From Chrysemys picta bellii (taxonomy: Eukaryota; Chordata; Testudines; Emydidae), in the NCBI RefSeq assembly GCF_011386835.1, contig NC_088792.1, positions 224,963,894-225,027,893 on the forward strand: a DNA stretch of 64,000 nt, read 5' to 3'. The notes below the pieces were generated by a model, which saw only the letters and a program-made list of their open reading frames with translations, searched no databases and was not told where the DNA came from. The position numbers and the translations under genes were made by a program. This document shows positions 33,301-44,499 of this stretch, piece by piece. How positions within the stretch are numbered: position 1 is the stretch's first letter; each line of letters starts with the position of its first letter.

Positions 33301-34712
33301 AATGTCAACACTAACAAATTGTGGTCTCTTTCATACCCAAGATCTGGTTACATTTTTAAACTCAGAACCTCTACATCACTAATATGCACAGAGAGAGTGG
33401 TTTTAGTTTAACAAGTTCAGCAAGATCTGTTGATGCATCTGTGAGAGTCCAATCCTACAAGCCCTCCACATTCACTAACAAGGGGTTAAGTTCACCCCCT
33501 CAACAGAGGTCCAGCACAATTGGTGTATAGGCCTTAAGATCTACATAGATCTAACTGGAACATAGGCTTCCTCCTGCTTTCCTTCCTCTTCCTCGAGTTT
33601 TTCAGATGCTCTCACATGAAGGTAAAATGTGTCTAACGGCCTGCAAGAAAGCATTCCTGTCCAAATTTCCAGGGGACCTTCAAGAAGACACATCAGACTT
33701 TAAAGTCATGCTGAGACTCGATGGCCAATCTATCTAGATGGCAGAAATCTCATTAGTTTACAGAAAATAATTCTACCTTGTGGGGGCTGAAGGTGGGGAG
33801 AGAAATGAAGCCTACATTGCTTGCAGTTAAATCTCAATTTTCTGAGCACAGATCTCAGTGTGTTAGTCCCACTGTTTTTGTGTAAGTATTCACCCATTCA
33901 GAACTATGGAGGAAGTATTCATTGACAGGCTCAAACACATACTCATTTTATTATAAGAGATTCAACCTTTTTCAATAGTTCCAGGAGCAGAAAATTTTAA
34001 ACTGGAGGTATTTTTTTTTTCTGTTCCAACAAAGTGATTTTTTTGTTATTAGATCTGGAAGAAATAAGCAGAACAATTGTTTACATTAAATGAATATTTT
34101 CATTTATTCATAGAAACATTTTGAATTAAAAAAACATTAAAAAAGAAATGTTATTGCCAATCTGTTTGGCCTCTTTGAGTTGGTTAATTCTTTAGAGTCC
34201 AAGCACTAGTATCAATAATTTATTTAGCTGTTTAGAGAGGATGTTAGCTTGTAAAATGATATGTTCAGAAATATGCACAAGAGAGCTGAGATTATGCAGC
34301 TGGCTTTTTGGCAGACAAAAAGCTGATTTTTACAAGGAGGCAATAATAGCTCAACAATACAATCTTCAGTGAATTAAGGGATCTCATAACAAGCCCTTTT
34401 TGTGAGATGATCCTAATAAATTAGAACTTCCTTCACATGGCCAAAGCAGATGGGATGGTGTAGAGTTTGCAAACAACAACTGCTACTGAATCCCCAAGAC
34501 ATATCTAATACACAGTTAACATCAAATAAAGCAAATACTGAACCAACTGTGTTCCTTGGGGAATAATGCTTTCTTGATGTAACTCTCTGTTTCACATATC
34601 CCACAGGTACATATAACCAAATCATTTGTGGGGCTGAGATATGCACCTCTGAATTAGAATCTGTAGTTAAAACCCACTTGGGACCATCAGGAATTTTCAA
34701 GTTGTGCAATTC

Positions 34713-34781
34713 GGGTCTGATCTTCTCTACTGAAGTCAATGGGAGTTTTGCCATTGACTTCCGTGAGAGCCGGATTGGGCT
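34713..34781. repeat. Palindromic 'gaagtcaatggga' repeat
   Basis: 'actgaagtcaatgggagttt' is followed at once by 'tgccattgacttccgtgag', forming an imperfect hairpin. The outer arms are 'gggtctgatc' and 'cggattgggc'. It is one of several such copies here. Confidence 0.6.
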
Positions 34782-34984
34782 GTAGCTGCCTGTGTAACCC
34801 ACCGACCTTCTTTTGGTTTGTTTTTCCCCTCCTCTTATTTTGTTGTCTCACTTATGTGGTGCATCTTGTCTCATTTTACTCCTGTGCCTGCAATTTGTTC
34901 AGTGCGGATGGACCCCTGCATCTAAACAGAGCTCCATTGACTTCAATGGGTCTCCATGTGGGCATAAAGATTCACCACGCATAT

Positions 34985-35190
34985 CAGATTGTATAATCAG
35001 CTGCTTAGATTGTGAACTGTTTGGGGGCAGGAACTGTCACTGTGGTCCAGCTCTTCAAAGGTTTTCAATTGAAGTTAGGAGCCTAAATATTTTGAGCATC
35101 TGAAGGAGCCTGTGCATCTGTGCAGAGCCCAACACTATGTAACCTTGACTGGGGCCTGATCGCACTGCTGTAATTGAAATAATAAATCCT
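34985..35190 (+). repeat. Old dispersed amniote repeat, plus copy
   Basis: 'gattgtgaactgtttggggg', 'caggaactgtcactgtg', 'cagagcccaacactatgtaa' and 'gactggggcctgatcgcact' form a recognisable repeat, with the tail 'aataataaatcc'. A 'gaagttaggagcctaaata' segment interrupts it. Its antisense relative is at 21965-22085. Confidence 0.5.
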
Positions 35191-36109
35191 AATAAAAGCC
35201 ACAGATTTGACTGTTCTTGGTAAAATGTTTAAAAAGCTGTTGTAGAATCCACTCTTCTAATTAGCATTGTAAGAACTTGTTTTGCTTCATTTCGAAACTT
35301 CTGAAAATCATGTGTTTTAGATTTAGAACAGAACCCCCAAACCTTTGAGGTTCTGGTTCCCTTTGGTGTTAGCAAAATCTGAATTCTGACACATAGCCTG
35401 GGGTTATGTTTTTGTTTCTGTTTTTTAAAATTTCCCACTAGTAATAGAAGCAGCTAGAACAAGAATTACTTTCAAACATGAATCTTTATTGCACACATTC
35501 CATATGGTTAGTAATGTGTGTTTAATTACAGTCCCTGGAGAAAAACCAATTATTCACATTGAAGGGAATGAAACTTAAAAATATTTTACCCATTCCAAAA
35601 CATTAAAAAAATAATTTCTAGATATTTTGCAAAACACTAATCACTACTTTTAATGCTCCATCCTGAAAATTATCTTGTTAAAACAAGCTTCCTTTTAATT
35701 TCATATAAAAAAAAAGAAACTGATTGTTTGAGAAATAATGTTCAAGAACATAAAACTGTAGAATACTGAACCATTTTGATATACTAAGGCTGCAAGACAT
35801 TGTTAGTCATAACACTAATGTAGCTTCACAGTAAACACCTTTTATATGACCAGTGATTCATTTCACACAGAAGAAATGGACTAATAGGAATGGCTGGTAA
35901 AGAAAAGATTGAGTAGTGGGGGAAAGATTTCTCCACACTGCTTGTTTTACATGACTAAAACTAAAAAAAATCATTGTGGAAAAACCATTCTTTTATCACT
36001 CACCTACCATCAAGACACATTGATTCTCACATTATGGTTTAAATTGAGTCCTGAATTCTCTCCTTTGTCGTGTGTGACATATATTGAGCATCGGTATGTT
36101 CGGTATGGC
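35191..36109. other. Unique AT-rich sequence, no gene seen
   Basis: No exon, RNA gene or repeat signature recognised. Confidence 0.4.
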
Positions 36110-37993
36110 TAGGGTGACCAGATGTCCCATTTTTAAAGGGACTGTCCCTGCAGGTGTCCTGACTTTTTCTTAAAAACAGGCAAATTGTCCTGTATTTTCT
36201 GTCTCCTCCCCATCAGTACTGGTTGGTCCTGCTGCTGGCTGGATCCCTGCTTGCCAGCCACTTGCCCACCAGTAGTCCAGTGGCTGACAATGGGGGTGCA
36301 AAGTTGGTGGCGGGGCGAAGATACAGCGCATATGGCCGCGCACTCCCCCTGCTGGTCCTTCAGCAGCCCCCGCTGCGTGCTGGCTCTCGCTGGGCTGTGA
36401 GCTGTGGTGGTTGGTGAGTGAAGGCAGGCGCCAGGCAGTGGCCAGTTACATGTCACCTCTGCTGCCCAGCCATCGGTCCTTTACGGGCTTCCTCTCTTGC
36501 TGTCCTATCCCTGCTTTGCCATTTCACCTGCCCAGCCCTGCTGCTCCTCCATATCCCACTGCCCCCGGTGGGGTGCGTCCCATTCCCAGCACTGTGCAGA
36601 GAACCACCCCCTGGTCGGAGCGCTCAGCTCACCAGCAGCCTGGCCGGCAGGCTCCTACCTTCCTTCCCCCACTGCCTCTGGTTGCACTAGCACCCCGGGA
36701 AAGCCCAAGACCCTCCAGCCCAGGGTGCTGGCCAGGAGAAGCCGAGCCCTGCATGTGCCAAAGCCCCGGACAGTGCTGGCATAGGGAAGCCTCTCTGCCT
36801 CTCAACTAAGCTCTGGAGAGGTGGGGGGAAAGGAATTTCCAGCCTGTTCATGCCCCAAACCTCGCAGGCTCCACAGCAGGCCCTGGGGCAGGGGCTTAGC
36901 ATCCTCTTTGCCCTCCCCCACCTGGGTCCAGCCCCCAGGGAGCATGGGGCTGCTCTATCCCCTAGTCACCCTCCTCTGCTGCGCCACCTCTCTGGTCAGG
37001 TTCGCTGAGGCCCCTGCAGTCAGGTTCCCTGGGCCCTGGTACACAATGCATCCATAGGGCTTAACTCCTTCCTGCCCATGCTGTAGCCAGGGGACAGGAG
37101 GCGGCTGGGTTATGTCCGTGGCCAGCAGCAGCCTGGAGGTGTTAGCTGCCTTTTGACACTGTGTGGGCAGGAAGGGACAAGCTGCTTCCAGCCACATGGG
37201 AGTGGTGGGGGTGGGGAAGAGATGAGCTCTGCAAAGACACAGGCCAAGTCATCCCTACCCCTCCCCACTCCTTTCCTGTGGCTGGAAGCAGCTCCTGTCC
37301 CTTCCCTCCTGCACAGTGCTGAAAGGCTGCTTCTGGCCAAGTTCTGGTGTGAACCCTGGCAGAAATCTGGGGAGGGGGAGCATGTGACCCTGCGCATCCC
37401 CCTCACATGTTGCCTCGGGAACATGTGGTACCAGGAGAGGTGGGTCCATGCTGGGGGCCCAGCTAGTCATGGAGGGCAGAGAGCGCCGGGCAGGGAGGGT
37501 GAGGACCGTCGGTCACTACCACTGTGTGAGAGAAGTGTATGGGAGGGTGTGTGTCACCCCTCCTCATATGAACCCTAAAGCCTTAAAGATAAGAAGGTAA
37601 ATAAAAAGAATCCAACTACGCAATATTTCTTTTTTTAAACAGGGGCTCAGACAACTACTTGTTAGTTTGAACTAGGACTGTCGATTAATCGCAGTTAACT
37701 CACACGATTAACTCAAAAAAAATTAATCGCGATTAATTGCACTGTTAATAGAATACCAATTGAAATGTATTAAAGATTTTGGCTGTTTTACTACATTTTT
37801 GTATATATAATATTCTGTATTGTAATTGAAATCAAGCTGTGAAAAATAAACAAGAAATAGTATTTTTCAGTTCACCTCATAAAAGTACTGTAGTGCAATC
37901 TGTCTTGTGCAAGTGAAACTTACAGATGTAGGCCTTTTTTGTTACATAATTGCGTTCAAAAACAAAACAATGTAAAACTTCAGAGCCTACAAG

Positions 37994-38172
37994 CAGGGCC
38001 AACGAGAGGCGGGGGAAGCCGGTACAAATTACCGGGGCCCGGCCGTCTGGAAGGGGGCCCGGCTTCCCTGGCTTCCCCGCCCTCTTGTCGGCCCTGTTTA
38101 GCCGGTCCGCCCTTGCTGGGGGGCCCGAAATTTTTTTTTCACCGGGGCCTGAACCCACTCTTGTCGACCCTG
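37994..38172. mobile_element. 179-bp hAT nested in the foldback element
   Basis: The ends are 'cagggccaacgag' and 'cttgtcgaccctg', inverted at 10 of 13. The TSD 'cctacaag' is exact at 37986-37993 and 38173-38180. It is GC-rich against an AT-rich host. This is the innermost of three nested insertions. Confidence 0.92.
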
Positions 38173-38763
38173 CCTACAAGTCCACTCAGTGCTACTTCTT
38201 GTGGTGCGATCTCTGTGTCGTGAAAGTGTAACTTACAAATGTAGATTTTTTTTTGTTACATAACTGCATTTAAAAACAAAACAATGTAAAACTTGAGAAC
38301 CTAAAGTCCACTCAGTCCTACATCTTGTTCAGCCAATTGCTAAGACAAAGAAGTTTGTTTACATTTACAGGAGATAATGCTGCCCTCTTCTTATTTACAA
38401 TGTCACCAAAAAGTGAAAACAGGCATCTGCATGGCACTTTTGTAGCTGGCATTGTAAGGTATTTACGTGTCAGATATGCTAAACATTCATATACCCATCA
38501 TACTTTGGCCACCATTCCAGAGGACATGCTTCCATGCTGATGACACTTGTTAAAAGAATTATGCGTTAATTAAATTTGTCACTAACTCCCTGGGAGAGAT
38601 TGTATGTCCCCTGCTCTATTTTACATGCATTTTGCCATATGTTTCATGTTTTAGCAGTCTCCGATGATGACCCAGCACATGTTGTTCATTAAGAACTCTT
38701 TCACTACAGCTTTGACAAAACGCAAAGAAGGTACCAATATGAGATTTTGAAATAGCTACACCA

Positions 38764-39238
38764 CTTGACCCAAGGTTTAAGAATCTGAAGTGGCTTCAAA
38801 AAACTGAGAGGGATGAGGTGTGGAGCATGCTTTCAAAAGTCTTAAGAGAGAAACACTCTGATGAGGAAACTAGATTCTGAAACCACCAAAAAAGAAAATC
38901 AACCTTCTGCTGCTGGCTTCTGCTGCTGGCATCTGACTCAGATAATGAAAATGAACATGCGTTGGTCTGCACTGCTTTGGATTGTTATCGATCAGAACCT
39001 GTCATCAGCATGGATGCATGTCTGTTGGAATGGTGGTTGAAGCATGAAGGGACATATGAATCTTTAGTGCATCTAGCACGTAAATAACTTGCGACGCTGG
39101 CTACAACAGTGCCATAAGAACACCTGTTCTCAATTTCAGGTGACATTATAAATAAGAAGCAGGCAGCATTATCTCCTGCAAATGTAAACAAACTTGTTTT
39201 TCTAAGTGATTGACTGAACAAGAAGAAAGACTGAGTGG
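38764..39238 (+). pseudogene. hAT transposase C-terminal remnant (hATC domain)
   Basis: In one reading phase, 'LDPRFKNLKWL' (38764-38796) is followed by an acidic 'SDSDNENE' segment and then by 'MDACLLEWWLKHEGTYESL' (from 39010). Next come LARK, then motifs matching the 'ERLFS..GDI' and 'LSP.NV..L..L' order of the hAT dimerisation domain, up to about 39238. LDPRFK and the WW pair are hallmarks of hAT transposases such as the ZBED-related group. At least four in-frame stops (near 38878, 39083, 39113 and 39208) show it is dead. An antisense second copy lies in the left arm, about 38325-38560. Confidence 0.75.
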
Positions 39239-39758
39239 ACTTGCAGGCTGTAAAGTTTTACATTGTTTTATTTTTGAATGCAGTTATTTTCTGTACATAA
39301 TTATCATGAATGTTGAACTTACAAAAGTAGAAAGAGATTGTAGTACAGTACTTGTATTAGGTGAATTTAAAAATACTATATTTTTCTGGGTTTTTTTTAC
39401 AGTGCAAATACTTGTAATCAAAAATAAATATAACGTGAGCTCTGTACACTTTGTATTCTGTGTTGTAATTGAAATCAATATATTTGAAAATGTAGAAAAC
39501 ATCCAAAAATATTGAAATAAATGGTATCCTATCATTGTTTAACAGTGCAATTAATCATGATTAATTTTTTTAATCACTTGATAGCCCTAATTTGAATGTT
39601 TGTACGATTGATTGCTGTTAAACTCACTTGAATACTAGTAATTTTCAGGTGTCCTGTATTCAGCACAGGGAAATATGGTCACCCTAAGTATGGCCAAAAT
39701 TTTGAAGCTTGGTTTCCTGAAGTTTGGGTTCCCCCAAATTCATATTTAGGCACACTTA

Positions 39759-40357
39759 GCATATGTCTATACTGCACACTCCTTACGGCGGATGTAGAGA
39801 GTGTAGAGTAAATACTCTGCACAACCCTCACCCCAGCATGGATATAAATAGCATTGTACACTCGGAGGAACTGGTTAGGTGAGTAAAGATGCCTGTATGT
39901 ACCCTATATGGCTCTCTACATGGCCAAGTAGCACCGCCTCTGTCTACACTACTATTTTTAGCAGTGTAGTGTCCCATTGCCTCCCTGCTACTGGAGTCTT
40001 TCCCCACTGCAGGGAAAGGCTCCAACAGCAGGGAAAGATAGCAGGGAAAGATTTTGGCAGCTCCCCCCTGCTGAGCCTCTCCATGCCACAGGGGAAAACT
40101 CCAACAGTGGGGAAGGCTCTGGCAGGGGGAAGTAACAGGGAAAGGTTGTGGCAACTCCCTGCTGGAGTCTTTCCTCACCACAATGAAAGGCTCCAGCAGC
40201 AGGGAATACCAGAGCCTTTCCCCCCTGCTTTCCCCTGTCAGAGCCTTTCATTGACACATATAGCTACACATCACAGTGTGGATACATCCTGCTTTTCACT
40301 GCAGCAGTTATATGTACACTACACTCTGCCACTAGTGGTGTGCAGCATAGGCATATC
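39759..40357. mobile_element. Harbinger-like MITE with TTA duplication (599 bp)
   Basis: The ends 'gcatatgtctatactgcaca' and 'tgcagcataggcatatc' are an inverted pair. TTA flanks both sides (39756-39758 and 40358-40360), fitting PIF/Harbinger. The middle (39985-40235) consists of variant copies of a 'ggctccagcagcagggaaag' unit in both orientations. Open frames over the repeats are not genes. Confidence 0.75.
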
Positions 40358-40363
40358 TTAAGT

Positions 40364-40432
40364 GCCTGATCCTGCTCCATTGAAGTCAATGGGCGCTTTA
40401 TCATGGACTTCACAGGGCACAGGATCAAACCC
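40364..40432. repeat. Palindromic 'gaagtcaatggg' repeat
   Basis: 'gcctgatcctgctccattga' faces 'gacttcacagggcacaggat'. It is the same type as 34713-34781 and 42890-42955, and abuts the Harbinger-like MITE. Confidence 0.55.
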
Positions 40433-40803
40433 ATAGTTACTTAATTTTCAGAGGTACTGAGCATATATTGTATATATATTGTGAACATGATTGAAGGTGC
40501 TTATTAGATAGCAGTACACAGCATCTGTGTTCTGTATCCCCAATAAACCAGATTTCACCAATGTTCACAGAAAGCAAACACCGAGCAGGTGAGAACATAG
40601 CCAGACAAAATTTGTTTAAAAAATTTAAAAAGGTTGAATGAATATTCAAGGAAAATTTTTTGCATTATGCATTCAGTTTTAGTTTCAAAAATGAAATGCA
40701 AATTTGCCTCCAATGCTATTGTGACTAGTGTAAAACAGGTAAATAAACTGCATTTGATGTATATGGAAAGATGGACTGATTTCAGAAATGTAATGTATGC
40801 ACT

Positions 40804-41683
40804 CGGGCCCACTGACAGCAATTCTGGGCCCCAGGGCAGAACAGTCACTGGGCCCCCACGCATCCACAAGCCGGACCTGCGCGGACGCGGTCCACCTGAC
40901 ACTTGGGCGGTGCTGTGCCTGCACTGCCTGGTGCCCAGCGAGCTGCTGGCTGCGCTGCTGGGCGCGCTCTTCTGGCACGGCCAGGGCTTCCCCATGCCTG
41001 CCCAGTAAGGTTGCCAACTGTCTAATTGCACAAACCCAAAGACCCTTGCCCTGCCCCTGCCCTGCCCCTTTCCTGAGGCCATGGCCCTGTCCCACCCCTT
41101 CTCTGAGGCCCTGCCCCCTGCTCACTCCATCCCCCCTCCCACTGTTGTTCACTCTCCCCACCCTCACTCACTTTCACCAGGCTGGAGCAGGGGGTTGGGC
41201 TGCAGGAGGGGGAGCGGGGTGCAGGCTCCGGGAGGGAGTTTGGGTATGGGGTGTGGGCTCTAGGCTGGGGCAGGGGCTTGGGGTGCAGGAGGGGGTCAGG
41301 GGATCAGCGCTTACCTCGGGTGGCTCCCAAAAGCGACCGGCACATCCTTCTGGCAGCAGCTCCTAGGCAGAAGGCTCTGTGGGTTTCTGCGGCCGCGTGC
41401 TGCTGTCCACAGGCACTGCCCCTGCAGCTCCCATTGGCCACAGTTCCCAGCCAATGGGAGCTGCAGAGTCAGCGCTCAGGACAGGGGCAGCACGCATAGA
41501 CCCCCTCCCCAGAGACCGCAAGGATGTGCTGGCTGCTTCCGGGAGTAGTGCTGAGCGAGGGCGGGCAGGAAGCCTGCCTTAGCCCCGCTGCACTGCCGGC
41601 GGCAGCTGGGGACTCCTGGGTCTTTTAAATCGACTGGACCCCTGGGCAATTGCCCCTTTTGGCCCCCTCTGTCCATAGGCCTG
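40804..41683. mobile_element. hAT-type element with perfect 8-bp TSD (880 bp)
   Basis: The ends are 'cgggcccactgacag' and 'ctgtccataggcctg', inverted at 11 of 15. The TSD 'tatgcact' is exact at 40796-40803 and 41684-41691. It is GC-rich, with a second repeat-like unit starting at 41007. The 189-codon frame at 40797-41366 and its antisense partners come from composition. Confidence 0.88.
41007..41310. repeat. 'ggttgccaact' repeat unit inside the 880-bp hAT
   Basis: It begins 'taaggttgccaactgtctaa', followed by a C-rich run of 'ccctgcccc' variants and a G-rich run of 'gcaggaggggg' variants. The start resembles the element at 46787. No far terminus is visible, so nesting is likely but not proven. 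Confidence 0.45.
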
Positions 41684-41691
41684 TATGCACT

Positions 41692-43556
41692 AGGTTTAAT
41701 GCTGCAATCTATACAAATATAAATTTCTGGCTTATGTAGACCTGAGCATATTTGTTTGTTTTAAACTGTATTATAATTTTGGAAGAATTTCTGTAATCAC
41801 ATAATTAGATAATCACAACCTGTAGCCATTAAAAATTAGTGTTCTGAGATATAACCAGTCTAGAATTACCTTGGATATCTGAAAAGAAATACTCAACAAT
41901 TGGGTTTTAAAATATCCCAGCCCCCAAAAGTATTAAATTCCTGGCACTCAAAAATGTATTAGTAGTGAAGGGGTTACATTACTATTTAATGTGTGTGTAT
42001 ATGAGAACTGGTTGTGCACACATGTTTTGCTGTACCTCATCTTGCTTCAGCACCAGTTTTACAGAGTTGCCATTTGGCTCCTGTTGCTTTTCACATTAAC
42101 TAGAAATCTGGCCTTTATTCATTATGCAAATTCATGTTAACTGATTTCTCATTGCTTAGGAATAATTTATGCTTTGGGATGCTTATGTGCTAATTTAAAA
42201 AAAAAAATCTTTGTGAACTGAAACAGGCCCATACCTTCAGTGTAAAAATGGTTACACAATGCTTCATTATTGTTTTTATATAGTTTTAACTTTAGACAAA
42301 GTAAAGAAAGGCTCCTCTGAAATCCCATTTACTATTCCTATTTTCTGATTGGTTGTTGCTATTGCTTGCTTATGACTTCATGGCACCACAATGTCAAACT
42401 CCTGAGCTGTGAATGTTTGCTTGGACAATGGCTAGTTAAACATGTATGTAAACATGTATTTACTTGCTAGTTCATTTTAAATTGAAGAATGAGGGATAAT
42501 TTTCATGGTGAATGCGATATGAGGTCATAAATGGCTCAGATATGTGATTAAATGCCTAAGTAAAGCCGAGGCATTTGATAAGAATCAAAGTGTTTATTGA
42601 AAGTGCCTAATAGAATGGACATTGCTCCTATTATATGACAAAAAAAAAGAACATAAAAAAACAAACACTGCTTTTATTGCAATTGCTACATTGGTAGACA
42701 TCACACTAAGGACAATGATCGGGCAGAATTCTTGTTAAAGGATGGGATTAAGGGTCAACATTTATGTAGGAGTGAAGAAGGCAGAAGAGGGCTATGAAAG
42801 TAGAAGAGACTGGCAAGAGGGAGGGAATGGACAGGCAGATGGTAAGGAGTGGTAGGCAGTAAAGATGCATGGGGAAAAGAAGAGTATTGCCTGATCTTGC
42901 CCTTGTGAAGTCAATGGGAGCTTTACCTTTTGAGTAAAATGGACAGAGGATCAAGCTGTGGGACAACAAAAGCAAGAATCATAATGAAGCTAGTGGAAAA
43001 CATAATGGTTGATTTATATAAAAAAAAAAAAAAAAGGTAAATTGATTGAAATGGCACTAAAAACAGATTAGCTGATGTCAATGATCTATGCCGGGAGGGT
43101 GGGGGGGGGGGGTAGCAACCACCAAGGAGTGGTTATCCTAAAGAGGTGGTATAGGGCCTACCCCCAATGCTCAGGAGTCCTGGCTGCTAGTGGCTGGTCT
43201 GGGGTTCTTTGGAAGGTGAGGGGAAGAGGGTTTTTTTTAAAAAAAAATCTGCCCCAGAATAGTGCTGGTGGAGGTGACAGATTGCTGGCACCCAGTCTCG
43301 CTGGAACTGTTTCCCTGCTGGGTTGCACGTTGATCTCTACTCACTTTCCTTCTACCTGGCACATAAAATGTTGTTACATTTTATATCAGCAGTAGCTGTA
43401 CTTCAGAAATAGGTATTGTGACTCCTGTATATGTAATCTACACTAGTGACTGAGAATAGTAGAAAGAAGCCCCAAGCAAACTACCTCAGATGTGAATAAC
43501 CCCAAAGTTTGGGGATATTAAAATCCAGCTTTGATTAACGGGCACCTTACCCCTAT
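41692..43556. other. Unique AT-rich sequence, no gene seen
   Basis: The block 41990-42450 has no repeat signature and includes an octamer 'atgcaaat', a candidate regulatory stretch only by context. A poly-A run lies at 43020-43036 and a G-run near 43101-43112. No exon recognised. Confidence 0.4.
42890..42955. repeat. Palindromic 'gaagtcaatggga' repeat
   Basis: 'cctgatcttgcccttgtgaa' with 'gtcaatgggagctttacctt' and the far arm 'ggacagaggatcaagct'. A decayed member of the same family as 34713 and 40364. Confidence 0.5.
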
Positions 43557-44375
43557 AATTCATTGATTATAAAGACAGAAGGGACCACTATGCTTCCCAC
43601 CGTGTCTGATATCCTGCATAACATATGCCATAGAATTTACCTGAATTAATTCCTAGAGCATCTTCTCTAGACAAATATCCAATCTTGATTTAAAGATTTC
43701 CAGTGATGGAAAATCCATCACAACCCTTGGTAAATTGATCCCCTCGTTTAAAAAATTATGCCTTATTTCCAGTCTGAAATTGTCTAACTTCAACTTCCAG
43801 GCATTGGCTTTTGTTATGCCCTTGTCTGCTAGACTGAAGATCCCTTATTCTCCAATTTCTGTTCCCCATGTAGGTACTTTTAGACCATGATTAAGTCAAC
43901 CCTTAACCTTCTCTTTGATGAGCTTAATAGATTGAGTTGCTTGAGTATATCACTATAGGTCATGTTTTCCAAACCTTTAATTAGTCTCATGGTTCTGAAC
44001 CCTCTCCAATTTATCAATATCCTTCTTGATCTGTGTACACCAGAACTAAACATAGTATTCCAGTAGTGGTTGCACCAGTGCCAAATACAGAGATAATAAA
44101 GCCTCTCTACTACTTGGCGTCTGACGAAGTGGGTATTCACCCACGAAAGCTTATACTCCAATACATCTGTTAGTTTATAAGGTGCCACAGGACTCTTTGT
44201 TGCTCTCTACTACTTGTTGTTCTTCGGTTTATATGGCTAAGAATTGCATTAGCCCTTTTGGTCACAGCATTGCACTGGGAGCTCATGTTCAGCTGATAAT
44301 CCACCCTGACTCTCAAGTCTTTTTCAGAGTCACTGCTTCCCAGGATAGGGTCCCCCATCCTGTAACTATATTATC
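43557..44375 (-). mobile_element. CR1 LINE 3' half, antisense, with a nested retroposon
   Basis: The minus strand encodes the end of CR1 ORF2. The frame at 44358-44170 has 'DSEKDLRVRVDYQLNMSSQ' then NAVTKRANAIL. The frame at 44188-43880 has 'MRLIKGLENMTY' and 'LLSSSKRRLRVDL'. These match the order of 'DLGVLVD', 'ANAIL', 'MIRGLE', 'LFSLEKRRLRGDL' in CR1. The 3' UTR runs to about 43557. The 'ysalvrphley' part is damaged, and an 86-bp insertion splits the element at 44117. Confidence 0.82.
44117..44202 (-). mobile_element. 86-bp retroposon in CR1 with a 14-bp TSD
   Basis: On the minus strand it starts 'caacaaagagtcctgtggca' and contains 'aagctttcgtgggtgaatac' and 'cacttcgtcagacgc'. The direct repeat 'ctctctactacttg' flanks it exactly (44103-44116 and 44203-44216). 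A 14-bp TSD of this kind points to LINE-type target-primed insertion. I know the sequence as a very common turtle repeat, built like 8923-9052. This copy is 5'-truncated. Confidence 0.88.
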
Positions 44376-44499
44376 CTACAATAATGAGTAACATCAAAAT
44401 GTTGACTCCAACCCTACCTTCTGCCCCCATACTCTTGGAAACTTCAGATCTGCAACTGAACGTTGTGGTTTATGCCCATTTCTAGTCAGGAATGTTTCT

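Larger units (their letters stand above)
31880..34984. other. Stretch without a recognisable gene
   Basis: 32441-32960 is C/T-rich and looks like an unclassified repeat, possibly antisense LTR material. A poly-G run lies at 33138-33151. 33395-33780 is unique. No exon recognised. Confidence 0.35.
37673..39589 (+). mobile_element. Foldback hAT element with transposase remnants in both arms
   Basis: The ends are 'taggactgtcgattaatcgc' and 'cacttgatagcccta'. The flanks 'gtttgaac' (37665-37672) and 'atttgaat' (39590-39597) match at 6 of 8. The last ~600 bp (38990-39589) recur inverted in the first ~890 bp, so both arms come from the 3' part of one hAT element. The left arm also repeats a segment in tandem (about 37905-37990 and 38224-38330). 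The single-copy centre (38560-38985) keeps a transposase block. A 179-bp hAT is nested at 37994. Confidence 0.8.
36110..39686. mobile_element. 3.6-kb composite element with 'tagggtgacc' ends
   Basis: The left end is 'tagggtgaccagatgtccca' and the right end is 'gtgtcctgtattcagcacag' running to 'atatggtcaccct a'. The flanks 'ggtatggc' (36102-36109) and 'agtatggc' (39687-39694) agree at 7 of 8. The interior is a GC-rich half (36180-37560) with many meaningless open frames, then a complete second element at 37673-39589. Without that insert the host element is about 1.65 kb. Its termini match the small MITE at 9469-9592. Confidence 0.75.

Noticed and set aside
36133..37578. Many overlapping frames of 60-141 codons
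   Set aside because: They lie in the GC-rich half of the composite element 36110-39686, in all phases, with no recognisable protein motif.
38325..38540. 71-codon plus-strand frame
   Set aside because: It is the antisense of the inverted hATC remnant in the left arm of the foldback hAT, not a gene.
40797..41366. 189-codon plus-strand frame with overlapping minus-strand frames
   Set aside because: It starts at the TSD of a hAT element and covers C-rich/G-rich repeat units. Low-complexity translation, no domain.
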